Positions 36,770 through 50,100 of a stretch of DNA of 64,000 nt are shown piece after piece (the stretch's first letter is position 1; every line of letters begins with the position of its first letter). The stretch covers positions 752,319,603-752,383,602 of the forward strand of contig CM060922.1 of the NCBI GenBank assembly GCA_030737875.1, written 5' to 3'. This DNA comes from Allium sativum. Its lineage: Eukaryota > Streptophyta > Magnoliopsida > Asparagales > Amaryllidaceae. The notes beneath the pieces are model-generated. The model worked only from the letters and a program-made list of their open reading frames with translations. It was not told the DNA's origin and ran no database searches. The translations under genes were made by a program, and so were the position numbers.

Positions 36770-37620
36770 GCCACCGACATGACTTGGATTCTTGTTGTAA
36801 CTTATGTCGTTTATGATATGACTCATGTTGCCTGTCGGGTTAACCCCCTGGCGCCTTAAGCTTGTAACCCGACATGACTTTCCTTATCATGGCTCGTACC
36901 GTTCGCGTGATTCGACATTAGTTGGAGGCGACATGGTTTAGCTTTAGACTTTGAACAGCGACTGGCCCTATATGTCGCTGAACGACATGGAGGATGGACG
37001 ACATGATTCATGTCGTGTAACCTTATGTTTCTTTACGTCTTGGGCTTATGGCATGTCATGGTGCCATATCGCATGACGACTTAACTTTGATGTTATGGAT
37101 GGAGCATGACATGGAAGGACGCGACATGATTGCAAGCGACATGATGTGGTATGGATGAACCTCCTCCTTTGCAACACGACTCTAACGACTTGGCTTTCAT
37201 ATCTTGCGGCATAAGTAGGTCACGACATGGTTCGTATTGGGATCTTAAGATACCAGCTTGCTCATCATGTCGTTGAATCGATATGGTGGATGGACAGCAT
37301 GGCGTGTTTCCTGAATCCGACCTGGCTTTCTCGACACGGCTTTAGGCCGACATGAATTATAGTCGAGATAACGACTTGCGACATGACTGCTAGGTATGTT
37401 TTCCTCACCTTCTCATCATAAATTAAATGCGACATGACTTGGTGTTGTCCTGGTCTTCTTGGAGCGACATGGTAAGGTACGACATGGCTTTATGTTGTTC
37501 CCTTGCCCTGCGATATGGTCTTGAAGCGCCTTGGCATCCATGCCATGAACTCGACTTCGACTTGGTTTCAATCCAACGACTTGACTAATAACGACATGGT
37601 TTAAACGACATATAAAATGC
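36770..37620. repeat. Dispersed CGACATG motif array in U3 of the Tat LTR
   Basis: At least seventeen CGACATG (or CATGTCG on the other strand) heptamers within about 850 bp, far above chance and irregularly spaced. All lie upstream of the TATA box on the minus strand, so they may be protein-binding sites of the LTR promoter. A few more occur in the 3' region at 52380-52520. Confidence 0.75.
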
Positions 37621-37639
37621 ATATTTTTATGGGTTAACA

Positions 37640-37649
37640 TTTGCCCCCC
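37640..37649 (-). other. PPT of the Tat element
   Basis: GGGGGGCAAA on the minus strand, ending at the 3' LTR start. Confidence 0.75.
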
Positions 37650-37858
37650 GAAGTCCATGTTATTAGAAATAGCATGGGCTTCGGATCCTTATCCCTTATG
37701 TCATTTTTTTTAGTTAAGTCGTTAGAATACTTGTGGATTCATGTTGCAAATTAACACCATGTCACGACTTGCTTTAGCCTTTCCATGTGACATGAGAGCC
37801 TTTAAGTCGTTTTTGGGCTTTAACCCGAATTGGCCTTGGTCCGGTTATTTTAGCACTT

Positions 37859-37866
37859 TATATATT
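37859..37866 (+). promoter_or_regulatory. Possible TATA box of the Tat antisense transcription unit
   Basis: TATATATT in the context CACTTTATATATTATTC on the plus strand, antisense to pol. A CT-rich and then CA-rich leader follows, with a donor-like CAAGTAATTTT at 38119. It is placed to drive the antisense ORF at 52773, which lay about 1.1 kb downstream before the LARD inserted. Confidence 0.4.
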
Positions 37867-38118
37867 ATTCTAAATACCCATATGTCCTTTCCTATCCCTC
37901 TTCTCATCCTAAAGCTTCAACTTGTTAATGGCGGATTGAATCAGAGAAACATCATTGCCTCTCTCATAAGTGGCTTATCCAATCGAACCGGTGCCTCCAT
38001 CAAAGTCATCGCAACTAGATTTCGACCAACTTTGACGAGCTTCATCAATTCAATTTGCGACCTATACTCTCGATCTTGAAGAACCCCTCCTTCGACAACC
38101 TTTCAGAAACCATTGCAA

Positions 38119-38124
38119 GTAATT
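38119..38124 (+). promoter_or_regulatory. Possible splice donor of the antisense unit
   Basis: CAA followed by GTAATT on the plus strand, about 240 bp downstream of the predicted start of transcription. It pairs in phase-free fashion with the acceptor at 52759 or 52771, upstream of the ORF ATG. Confidence 0.35.
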
Positions 38125-38450
38125 TTCGGATTTGAATTCTTCTTTGTCCTTCTAAATGCTAGGATTTGTATAGGGTTTAATGAGTTTTACTTATTTCCGA
38201 TAAAGTGATGATTTTGTGAACTGAATTTGACTGCTTTGTGTTATTGAGATGTTTATGAATCGAAAATGAGTTGGATTTGATCGGGTATAATGTGTATAAG
38301 GTCTTAGAAATTCTTTGGTTCTCTTTGAACCTTGATTTTTGTGTGATACACACGACTTGAGCCTTATGCTGTTCCAACGACATGAGTTCCATACCATGCT
38401 TAGCTGACTTAAGTTTCCTTAATGACTTGGTTTTCCTTTTAATCTTTAGT

Positions 38451-38455
38451 ATCCC
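38451..38455. repeat. Target site duplication ATCCC (left)
   Basis: Repeated at 52226-52230, flanking the LARD exactly. Confidence 0.95.
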
Positions 38456-41400
38456 TGTAACGACCCGAAAATCCGGTAAAATTTGAGCTGACCAAAACAC
38501 AAGTCCAACCCCAAATATCACGGAAATTCGAACCATTAATAGAAAGAAGTTAGAGGGTGAGGATAGATAAGATAGAAACTTAGAATAGAAGAAGAAGAAG
38601 AACACAACATCAGAGTAACACGAATCTCACAGCGGAACGAATAACATATAATATATATAACATAACTTGAAATATACATTTGTACTTGAATATACATCAA
38701 TATCAAAGTACATCACTTACAACACAGCAGAAATAACTATAGCTATATGATCCTGAAGCCTCCTGCTCCAAGCTCTTCCAGTATATCTGTAAATTCCCGA
38801 CTACTTGACTGCCCGTACAAATTTAGGCACCCAAGAGTTTAGGGAAAACAACAAAGTAAACTCCGGGTCAGTCATGGGACTGGTATGAGTAAACAGTTTA
38901 AAAACAGTTTCAGAAAACTAAATGATATCTCATAAGACCACGCCGTATAACACGGAACACGTTTTTCCCTTATGAGAATCCAAACACTTGATTTATCTTT
39001 ATATCAAAACTCTTTTGATATTATAATAATGTCTAAATCAAGTAGATAACAATCTAGTGGAACGTTTGCATCTCACGTTCCACATATATATACAATCAAA
39101 ACCGCAAGCACGTATTTGGTAATGGATTTCCAACTATGACAAGGTATGGAATCACCTTCCGCTGGTATATCTCTAGAGGAGAATACACCGAGTTCAACAA
39201 GAACATCTTGCAACTCAGCCACACATGACCGACCACTCATTTCGCTTGAGTGTATCGAATGTATATCACCAACGATTGGGATCAGCAACCGTTTCCCGAA
39301 TGGGACAGCATCGACAATAGATTTTTAGAAGTAAATGAAACTCTAGATCAGGTGATTATACAGCCTAATAGGTGCGACCTACATAGCCATGCTGCTTGCC
39401 CGATTTCTGTCATTTACCGGATGATGAGGCTAGAAGCTACGCTTTATCATCACACCAGATTCACTTCGAATGCCACATCGTCAAATCCATCAAATCACCG
39501 ATTGACGTCCTCAACAGTACATTACGTGTTAGCTAAAAGAAGTTTCCTTCTCCGCTTCCACTCTTGGTACGGTTGAAGAAATCAATGTACGTGACCTTTC
39601 TGGAAATACTCTGTCAGACATTCATCCATACACGTCACCCAGGAACAGGATGAACTGAAGGCACTATTTCTATTTATAGAAAAGTCCTTGCACTCTACTC
39701 CGTCTTCGATTATCTTTATATAATCTGATTCGCACGCTACTGCCGATATGGAGTGGTTCTTCGGATAATAATCCAACCGGTCTCTCCATATTGACAACGA
39801 TGGTCAAAACTCCGATAGTCTGTGATTTAACTATCGAATAAAAACAAGTGTTCATCCAAACATCCAACAATCACTGAACCTTTAATTAATATTCCATTAA
39901 TTAAATCTCTTTTCTATTTCTTTATCAATATTTGTTAACCAAATATTTCCAATAACCATATTGGCCTTATACGTTCTTTGGAAAACATTTCCATATATCG
40001 CCTTCCTTTATTTTCTATACTAGGAAATATTCATTATTCTATTTCCAAGCTTTGCACATATTTGGGTTAAAACAGATGTTGTATAAAACATCGTTACGAC
40101 AACCCAAATACAGTATTTAACTAATTCTTATTCCACATTGATCTTCGAGCCTGAATCTTGCTACTTATCGGTATATCATGAAATCAACCAAGTTGGGGTA
40201 TAATTACCTCTCAGACCTTGACTGAATAACATTTAACGTCAAAACAGACAAGACTACTTACTCGAATAATCAATACCATACAACTGATTATTCACCTTTA
40301 AACACATATACATTTTCTCTTTCTATTCTTACTAGATTTTATTCCTAGTCTTCCTTTTTGATTATACTATTCTATTTCTAAGTTCGTTTCCTTATCGACT
40401 TCTATATATTTTGATATGTTAATTTCTAACTATCAAATTATCTTAAAAATATTCTATCTCCTTAAATTCCCGGAAAAATTCGCCATAACCTCCTTTGTAC
40501 CGGGAGCATCGGGAAATTTCAAATAGCTTTCCCGGTCCTTCTCATCTCAAAAAGAAAAAGAAAAAGCCAAGCGGCTAGCCGATACGGCGCATAAAATCTC
40601 ATATGGAAATTTAATACGTACCTTTTTGTCGGGCATTCTATTTACTTCACTTCTATACTTTATTCCATACCTGTCTCCTGTATCTATACCTGCCCAATCT
40701 ATTTAACTATACCAAATCGTTTTAACTCAATTCGTTAATTATTTCTTTAGTCTATTTCTCCTTTTAATACTTGAATTCTATATTCAAACTCCAATTCGCT
40801 TCTATTATTCAATTTCTATATATCAAATTCTATTGTCTTCTATTATTCAAATCCTATAATAAAAAGTCCGTTTGAATTTCTATATTCAAATCTATAGTTT
40901 AAATTCTATATTCAAAGTCTATTTAAATTTCTATATTTAAATTCCATAGTTAAACTCCATTTGAATTCTATTATTCAAATTCTATTTTCAAAGTCTACTT
41001 GAATTTCTCTTTTCAAATTCCATTTGAAATACTATATTCAAATCTATTTGAATTCTCTTTTCAAATTCTATATTCAAAGTCTATTTAAATTTCTATATTC
41101 AAATCGTTTAAAGTCCATTTGAATTTCTATATTCAAATCTATAGTTTAAAGTCCATTTGAATTTCTATATTCAAATCTATAGTTTAAAGTCCATTTGAAT
41201 TTCTATATTCAAATCTATATTTCAATTCCTTATATTCAAGGTCCATTTGAATTCTCGGCATTATTTATAAACAACGTTTATAACTTCAATTCAAATCCCA
41301 CCTTTCCATTTATAAACAACGTTTATAAATTCAATTCAAAACCCCATATTTTCATTTATAAACAACTTTATAAATTCGATTCAAATTCCATCCTTTCATT

Positions 41401-43515
41401 TATAAACAAAGTTTATAAATTCAATTCAAATTCCACATTTCCAGTTATAAACAAAGTTTATAAATTCAATTACTTGTTTATATATATATTCAAAACAAGT
41501 TAATGTTTCTATACTTCATTTAAAATTCAAATTCTATTTATAAAAATAGAATTCCCCTTTTAAATTTCAAATACCCTTTTTGATATTTTTATGAATCAAT
41601 ATTCAAGCCCAGGGATAATTTCAACAATCAAATCCACCAATTTTCAATCATTTGATTTTTAACACATCATATATGAATGTATATGAAATCAAACAAACAA
41701 CAACAGATAATATATTTTTGAGGAATCCAGTTGGATTCCTCCAACCTGTTTTCCTGCATCCACAGATGTTAGTCAACATAGTAATACCCATCCTGCTTCG
41801 AGGCAGGACATCGCGGTATGAAGGTCATCCACTAATCATAGCGTGGGGCGTATAGGGTAATCATCCGCTAATGATACTGCGGGCATCCGCTAATGATACT
41901 GCGGGAATCCAACCAATCAATCAACCCAATATATATATAATAGTCCTAAATAACTAATATATATTTTCAACCAAACAATATTCAACCAAGCATAGCAATT
42001 ATTTTTAACAACTAGAAATAATTCTAATTAAATGGTGAGTGAGGTTTACTCACTGTGATATTTTATCTTCGAATATCCATCTTTTTGAATTGTCTTGGCT
42101 AGCCTCTACTTGAATCATCTCAAATGAATTTATCGTACACCTATTTTATATTTATCGATCAATGATTTTTCGATTATATTAACTACTATACCAAACAAAT
42201 TAATTATGAACTAAATAATTTATTTAATTACCTTATTGATTATTACTGCAAACAGCTTTAAACTCTTGCACCATACACTTCGACATTACATCGAACACCT
42301 CATGGTCGACCTCCAAATTACGTTGTCGTTCATTCTTATGGCCACCAACGCCTGGACTGACCCCTCCGACGTGCCTCCAGGTTGACGTCGACCTTCCCAT
42401 ACCTCCCAGAAACCTGCGTCGCCCTCCCCAAAACAGTGTATGCCCCTTTACAGTTTTCTGATGTCGAGCTCTTTCCAGTTTTCCCTTCGAACCATCACTC
42501 AGACTCCCTGGAAGCCTTGGAACTTCGGATTTCAGAGCACCGCACCCTCCTCACCTCACAGATCCGCACTTCCTATTTTCGCTTCCAGTTCGAACTCGAC
42601 AATACCCAGAGCGACTCCTCTCCTGCCAACGCCAACACCGCTCCAATCCCTGAAGCCTAAGTCGAGTTCGACACTTGCCCAGAAACCAGTCGCGCACCAC
42701 CAAACCCCGTTCGAAAGAAACCCCTCAACTCCACCGGAAATCGCGCGCTTCTTCCCTGGCGTCGAGTTCAGAAGACCTCGCGCCTTTGATGTTGACCTCC
42801 CAGGAACTCGCGGTTCTCGATTTGTAGAAGAGGAGATGGGAGCGATCTTTGAGGGAGAGGATTTAACTGTGGGGCTTCGGTTCTGAAAATGAAGGAGAAG
42901 GAATTTCGTTGGTTATTTAATAGAAGGAGGTGTGGTTTTATTTCGAACAGCGAGGCTATTCTTGATTTTCTCTGGTGGGTTTGAAATGAACAGCGAGCCC
43001 TTGTTTTTGTGGAGATGGAGAAGAACACGTATTTTGTTTTGGGCCATTAATTAAAATTTGTTTTTAATTAATTTAAAATCCGTATCCTTTAAATAAAAAT
43101 ACACCCTGATTCTCAACTCCTTTCTGAACCCAACGACTATCAATTCTAGGATAATACCCCTATTCCGGACACACTGGGATATGTCACGAGGTCCAATTCG
43201 ATCATATGAAGGAGATATTAATTTAAATTAATATAAATTAATTTCAGACAATTTATTCTTCGATAAATAAATTAATATTATTCTTCTAATTCAAACAGGA
43301 GTTTTAAATTGATTATCTGAACTGTTTCCACTTCAGTATTGCTTTTGAATTCAAGTAAATTCAATTTCGTGTTTCAATAATTATACATATTCAAAATAAA
43401 CCATTTTCGATTTTTAAATCGATAATCAAATAAAAAATTCCTTTTATATTTTATTTCAATATTTAAACCATATTAAATATCCTAAATTTACCGACGAAAT
43501 ATCCGGGTCATTACA
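38456..43515 (-). mobile_element. 3' LTR of the LARD
   Basis: 5,060 bp. ORFs here recur identically at +8,710 bp because the LTR is duplicated, not because they encode proteins. Notable contents: AT-rich tandem repeats at 41112-41477, a palindrome at 41720-41741, and a GC-rich segment (about 42300-42890) that on the minus strand follows a TATA-like TTTATTTAAAGG near 43090 and ends at a donor-like AATAAGGTAATT near 42231. Confidence 0.95.
41112..41477. repeat. Tandem repeats (38 bp, then 48 bp) in the LARD LTR
   Basis: About three copies of a 38-bp unit (core GTCCATTTGAATTTCTATAT, to 41230). From about 41264 there are four to five copies of a 48-bp unit (core TTTATAAACAACGTTTATAA). The same arrays are at 49822-50187 in the other LTR. 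Confidence 0.85.
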
Positions 43516-43528
43516 TTCTTCCCCACTT
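43516..43528 (-). other. PPT of the LARD
   Basis: AAGTGGGGAAGAA on the minus strand, ending at the 3' LTR start. Confidence 0.85.
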
Positions 43529-46500
43529 AAAATAATTTCGTCCTCGAAATTTCTAAGGTAGAAAAAGTGCTACAAACCCATTTATCCATTCAAAACTTAT
43601 TTATGTTGATACCCAACATTTCAAACTTCCTTGCATAACTCTCTTTCGAATAAATCCCTATTTGATAACTCCTCCCTTCGAATAACTATATTCGATCATC
43701 TCTCTTTCGAATAACTAGATTCGAAAACCTTTCTTCGAATAAACTATATTCGATTTACTCTATTCAATTACTTTTATCAATTTACTCTATTGGATTTAAC
43801 TCTTTTCGATTAACTCCATCGAATAACTAAATTTGATAACTCCTTCGAATAACCAATATTCTATAACTCACTTCGATTAAACTAGTCGATAATTCTTTTT
43901 GATTAAACTATAATCGATAACTTCTTCGATTAACTATTAATTGATAACTCCTTTCGAATAACCAAATTCGATAATTCCTTCGATTTACTAATAATCGATA
44001 ACTCCTTTCGATTTACTAAAAATCGATTTAACTCCATTCGCTTGACTCTAGATCGCAGCGATCACAATGGTTACGCCTGATTCCCCCAGGAAACATCCGA
44101 CCGCCCTAGGCTATCTGCAGCCCTGCGAATTACGCTAGCAGTCGTACGAAATGGCAACTTATCCTGAGTAACTATGTTTGACTAATTCTATCTCAATACT
44201 ATATTCGATCAACTTTAATTGAATAACTGACATTCAATTAAATTCTAATTCGATTAACTATGTCCAATTAACTCTATCTGGTTACTCTTAAATTTGAATA
44301 ACAAATATTTGACAAAATCTAATTGAATAACTAATATTCAATTAACTCTACGGATTAACCCTAACTGATTAACTCTAACTGGTTAATTCTTACTCTAATC
44401 GATTTATTCTAACTCTAATCGATTATTTCTAACTCCAGTCGACTTCTCCTATTCGAATAACTCCTGTTCGATAGCGTTTATTCATTTATAAAGATTTACT
44501 TTTAGTAACGGTTCTTTACTTTATAAATGTTCTCTTTAATAACGCCACTTCACTTATAAAAGTGTTGTGCACCCCTTCTATTTAAAACTATCGGTGTTAA
44601 AAACCAATATCTCTTCTCTATATAAGTTCAGACTTATATATTCCATCTATCGAATGATAAATATTTACTTTAATTTATAAACTGTCATCTTATAAATAAA
44701 TCTCTTCTATATATCTGTAAAAAAAACAGATTTCCATCTTCTGAATATTCCTTTGATTAATTTCTATTTATTTAACAAATAAATATCTCACTTATAACAT
44801 TCTATTTATTTTCTATAAATAAATATTTCCATTTAATCTATTTGTAAATGTTTTTCACAAATATTTCTCCTTCTATTTGTTTGCACATAACTTCCTTTGT
44901 ATTTGTGTTACAAATATATTACTTTTTAACTCTTTTGGTTTTTTCTTTATTCACACTCAATTCATATTTTATTCACATTGATTTTACTCCATTTATTCAT
45001 TTCAATCCATTTAACTTACTTAAGTTAAATTTAATTTCAATCATTCAAATTCCCATTAACTAGTTGCTAATTAACCGTTTTGCCTATATCACCTTCATAT
45101 TTGAATATAACTTGTTCAAATAAATGTCAACTTAATTATAACTAATCTAATTATATTTTCAACTCGAGTTATATATTCGATTTCGAATATAAATTCTCAA
45201 TCTCTTTCACTTATCCAAAAACCCAATTTCGATTCAAATTTTCCTTAACTAATTATTCACCAATTTAGTTAATTCTATTTAATCATTTCATTTACTTCAT
45301 TGGAGTTCATATTTATTTTATAACTCAAGTCTATATTTTCCTCATGGCCATTCGGATTTTATTTACTTTAAAAATCCTTTTACTTATATATATGAACCAT
45401 TGTGGTTTTTAATGGTTTCTGGCGCTGCTTTTCTAAAAATTTGATTTTGACATAACTCAAAATCTATACGACGGAATCCAGATTTTTCTCTTTCATTAGG
45501 AAACTATTGTTCAATCGGTCCCGACGATTCTTGTTTCAAAGAATTCCGACTTAATTTGAGTCATGTATACTCGATTGAAGTTCGAGTCGCCAATTTACGA
45601 ACTGCCGCGCTACGGCGAGCTCGTTTTAATTATATTTATAAATATAAACGTTTAACTTTGTTTATAATAAATTCAACTCCATTCTGATATATTTTTAATA
45701 TATATCCAATCCATTTTTCCATTTCAACATAATATTCCCGATCTATTTCACTACTATTTGAAATTATATATATTTATAATATTCAAATTCCATTTGAATC
45801 TCTTTCTTCCAACTCTTTTGAATATCCTTCTATTCAATTTCTATTTGAAATTTCCTCGATTCAAATTCTATTTTAATTTCTTATTTTCAGATTTTATTTG
45901 AATTTCTTATCTTCAAATTCTATTTGAATTTCTTATCTTCAAATTCTATTTGAAATCCTTTATTCAAAACCCATTTCAAATCCCTTATTCAAATTCCTTT
46001 TGAAATCCTTTATTCAATTTCTATTTAAATTCCTTTGTTCAATTTATTTTTGAAATCCTTTGAATTCAAATTCTATTTCAACTCCTTTGAATTCAAATTC
46101 TATTTCAAACTTTATATTTTCTTTGAATTCTAATATTCATCCTCCACTTTATATTCTCTTTGAAATTCTATTTAACCAAATTCCATTTGGATTCTAATAT
46201 TCAAATCTCTATTTGAATTTTCTTTATTCAAATCCATTTGAATTCCTTTGAATTCAAATTCAACAACAACAACAACAAAGCCATATTTTTCTATTTGAAT
46301 TCCTTTGAATTCCTTTTGAATTCAAATTCCATTTCAATCTTTCTTATACAATTTCTATTTGAATTTTTCCTTTATTCAAACTCATTTGAATTCCTTTGAA
46401 TTCAAATTCTATTTCACTTCTATTTGAATTATATATATATTCAAATTCCTTTATTTTACTTCTATTTGAAATCTATATTCCAATTCTCATTTCAAAATTT

Positions 46501-47151
46501 CTCTGAAGTAATATAAATATATACATATATTTATCTATCTCAAATTCAAAACATTTGAATTTTCAACCAACTTGTTTCTTTCAAACAAATTTCCATCAAA
46601 AATTTTCTAAGGCAGCAATTCGTCACTTAGAAACTCGAAAATGAACACTGGTGATGTTGCGACCATCATCAGAATTATTTCCCAGCTACTGAATGAGTTC
46701 ATTGCTTTATTTCTTTCAAACTCCATTTAGAAAAATATTTTCCAAACTCCCAGAATTTTAAATTCTGAATTCTGGTTGGAATTCAATTTCAATTTATCAC
46801 ATTTGTATATTTGATTTCATATACAAATTCCATTGGTTATATATAACTATTTCTGTTTTATAATCTAATTCGATTATAATCCTAACAATCAACTTAACTA
46901 TTTAAAAACAATATCGTGTCCAATCTTCTGTTCAAGTGTTTATAAACTCCTATCGACATCGTGGCGTCCCACGATTCGACCAAAATTCATAATCCACTCA
47001 ACAGACTAGTCAACACAATATAAAACAGTTTTTATATCAAATAACAAATACGCTCTCTCGTATATATATACACTCAACTCATTCTAGGATACTACTGATC
47101 CTATCTCTAATGAGCACATTTCCACACAGCCTAGGTATTCGCTCAACCTAA
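43529..47151 (-). other. Internal domain of the LARD, non-coding
   Basis: Very AT-rich, with irregular short motifs (TCGAATAACTA and TTCGATAACTCC at 43640-44460; CAAATTCTATTTGAATTTC at 45780-46500) and a short CAA microsatellite at 46262-46280. A block at 45420-45620 resembles sequence found in the long LTR family (ACGACGGAATCC, CTGCCGCGCTACGG). The longest ATG-started ORF is 71 codons and shows no retroelement motif. Confidence 0.8.
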
Positions 47152-47163
47152 GCTCTGATACCA
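47152..47163 (-). other. PBS of the LARD (initiator tRNA-Met)
   Basis: TGGTATCAGAGC on the minus strand, two bases from the 5' LTR boundary. Confidence 0.92.
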
Positions 47164-47165
47164 AC

Positions 47166-50100
47166 TGTAACGACCCGAAAATCCTGTAAAATTTGAGCTG
47201 ACCAAAACACAAGTCCAACCCCAAATATCACGGAAATTCGAACCATTAATAGAAAGAAGTTAAAGGGTGAGGATAGATAAGATAGAAACTTAGAATAGAA
47301 GAAGAAGAAGAACACAACATCAGAGTAACACGAATCTCACAGCGGAACGAATAACATATAATATATATAACATAACTTGAAATATACATTTGTACTTGAA
47401 TATACATCAATATCAAAGTACATCACTTACAACACAGCAGAAATAACTATAGCTATATGATCCTGAAGCCTCCTGCTCCAAGCTCTTCCAGTATATCTGT
47501 AAATTCCCGACTACTTGACTGCCCGTACAAATTTAGGCACCCAAGAGTTTAGGGAAAACAACAAAGTAAACTCCGGGTCAGTCATGGGACTGGTATGAGT
47601 AAACAGTTTAAAAACAGTTTCAGAAAACTAAATGATATCTCATAAGACCACGCCGTATAACACGGAACAGGTTTTTCCCTTATGAGAATCCAAACACTTG
47701 ATTTATCTTTATATCAAAACTCTTTTGATATTATAATAATGTCTAAATCAAGTAGATAACAATCTAGTGGAACGTTTGCATCTCACGTTCCACATATATA
47801 TACAATCAAAACCGCAAGCACGTATTGGGTAATGGATTTCCAACTATGACAAGGTATGGAATCACCTTCCGCTGGTATATCTCTAGAGGAGAATACACCG
47901 AGTTCAACAAGAACATCTTGCAACTCAGCCACACATGACCGACCACTCATTTCGCTTGAGTGTATCGAATGTATATCACCAACGATTGGGATCAGCAACC
48001 GTTTCCCGAATGGGACAGCATCGACAATAGATTTTTAGAAGTAAATGAAACTCTAGATCAGGTGATTATACAGCCTAATAGGTGCGACCTACATAGCCAT
48101 GCTGCTTGCCCGATTTCTGTCATTTACCGGATGATGAGGCTAGAAGCTACGCTATATCATCACACCAGATTCACTTCGAATGCCACATCGTCAAATCCAT
48201 CAAATCACCGATTGACGTCCTCAACAGTACATTACGTGTTAGCTAAAAGAAGTTTCCTTCTCCGCTTCCACTCTTGGTACGGTTGAAGAAATCAATGTAC
48301 GTGACCTTTCTGGAAATACTCTGTCAGACATTCATCCATACACGTCACCCAGGAACAGGATGAACTGAAGGCACTATTTCTATTTATAGAAAAGTCCTTG
48401 CACTCTACTCCGTCTTCGATTATCTTTATATAATCTGATTCGCACGCTACTGCCGATATGGAGTGGTTCTTCGGATAATAATCCAACCGGTCTCTCCATA
48501 TTGACAACGATGGTCAAAACTCCGATAGTCTGTGATTTAACTATCGAATAAAAACAAGTGTTCATCCAAACATCCAACAATCACTGAACCTTTAATTAAT
48601 ATTCCATTAATTAAATCTCTTTTCTATTTCTTTATCAATATTTGTTAACCAAATATTTCCAATAACCATATTGGCCTTATACGTTCTTTGGAAAACATTT
48701 CCATATATCGCCTTCCTTTATTTTCTATACTAGGAAATATTCATTATTCTATTTCCAAGCTTTGCACATATTTGGGTTAAAACAGATGTTGTATAAAACA
48801 TCGTTACGACAACCCAAATACAGTATTTAACTAATTCTTATTCCACATTGATCTTCGAGCCTGAATCTTGCTACTTATCGGTATATCATGAAATCAACCA
48901 AGTTGGGGTATAATTACCTCTCAGACCTTGACTGAATAACATTTAACGTCAAAACAGACAAGACTACTTACTCGAATAATCAATACCATACAACTGATTA
49001 TTCACCTTTAAACACATATACATTTTCTCTTTCTATTCTTACTAGATTTTATTCCTAGTCTTCCTTTTTGATTATACTATTCTATTTCTAAGTTCGTTTC
49101 CTTATCGACTTCTATATATTTTGATATGTTAATTTCTAACTATCAAATTATCTTAAAAATATTCTATCTCCTTAAATTCCCGGAAAAATTCGCCATAACC
49201 TCCTTTGTACCGGGAGCATCGGGAAATTTCAAATAGCTTTCCCGGTCCTTCTCATCTCAAAAAGAAAAAGAAAAAGCCAAGCGGCTAGCCGATACGGCGC
49301 ATAAAATCTCATATGGAAATTTAATACGTACCTTTTTGTCGGGCATTCTATTTACTTCACTTCTATACTTTATTCCATACCTGTCTCCTGTATCTATACC
49401 TGCCCAATATATTTAACTATACCAAATCGTTTTAACTCAATTCGTTAATTATTTCTTTAGTCTATTTCTCCTTTTAATATTTGAATTCTATATTCAAACT
49501 CCAATTCGCTTCTATTATTCAATTTCTATATATCAAATTCTATTGTCTTCTATTATTCAAATCCTATAATAAAAAGTCCGTTTGAATTTCTATATTCAAA
49601 TCTATAGTTTAAATTCTATATTCAAAGTCTATTTAAATTTCTATATTTAAATTCCATAGTTAAACTCCATTTGAATTCTATTATTCAAATTCTATTTTCA
49701 AAGTCTACTTGAATTTCTCTTTTCAAATTCCATTTGAAATACTATATTCAAATCTATTTGAATTCTCTTTTCAAATTCTATATTCAAAGTCTATTTAAAT
49801 TTCTATATTCAAATCGTTTAAAGTCCATTTGAATTTCTATATTCAAATCTATAGTTTAAAGTCCATTTGAATTTCTATATTCAAATCTATAGTTTAAAGT
49901 CCATTTGAATTTCTATATTCAAATCTATATTTCAATTCCTTATATTCAAGGTCCATTTGAATTCTCGGCATTATTTATAAACAACGTTTATAACTTCAAT
50001 TCAAATCCCACCTTTCCATTTATAAACAACGTTTATAAATTCAATTCAAAACCCCATATTTTCATTTATAAACAACTTTATAAATTCGATTCAAATTCCA

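Larger units (their letters stand above)
36058..37639 (-). mobile_element. 3' LTR of the Tat/Retand-like element
   Basis: On the minus strand it starts TGTTAACCC right after the PPT. It has a TATA box at 36701-36709 (CTATAAATA) and ends near 36058; that end is uncertain by some tens of bases. U3 (36710-37639) is packed with CGACATG motifs. The R-U5 part carries the AATTTTTATATTGGTTCG block. No gene lies inside. Confidence 0.7.

Noticed and set aside
37741..38079. 112-codon plus-strand ORF near the Tat PPT
   Set aside because: It overlaps the predicted promoter and leader of the antisense unit and begins upstream of the TATA-like box. No domain; more likely chance.
39073..39797. Sets of 60-148 codon ORFs that recur identically at 47783-48507 and elsewhere at +8,710 bp
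   Set aside because: They repeat because both copies of the LARD LTR contain them. No protein motif, no coding-like conservation outside the duplication.
41195..41503. 102-codon ORF with NNVYKFNSNP repeats
   Set aside because: Created by the 48-bp tandem array in the LARD LTR.
42382..42886. Overlapping 92 and 148 codon plus-strand ORFs in a GC-rich segment
   Set aside because: They lie antisense in the LARD LTR leader and owe their length to lack of AT-rich stop codons. Serine/proline-rich with no domain.
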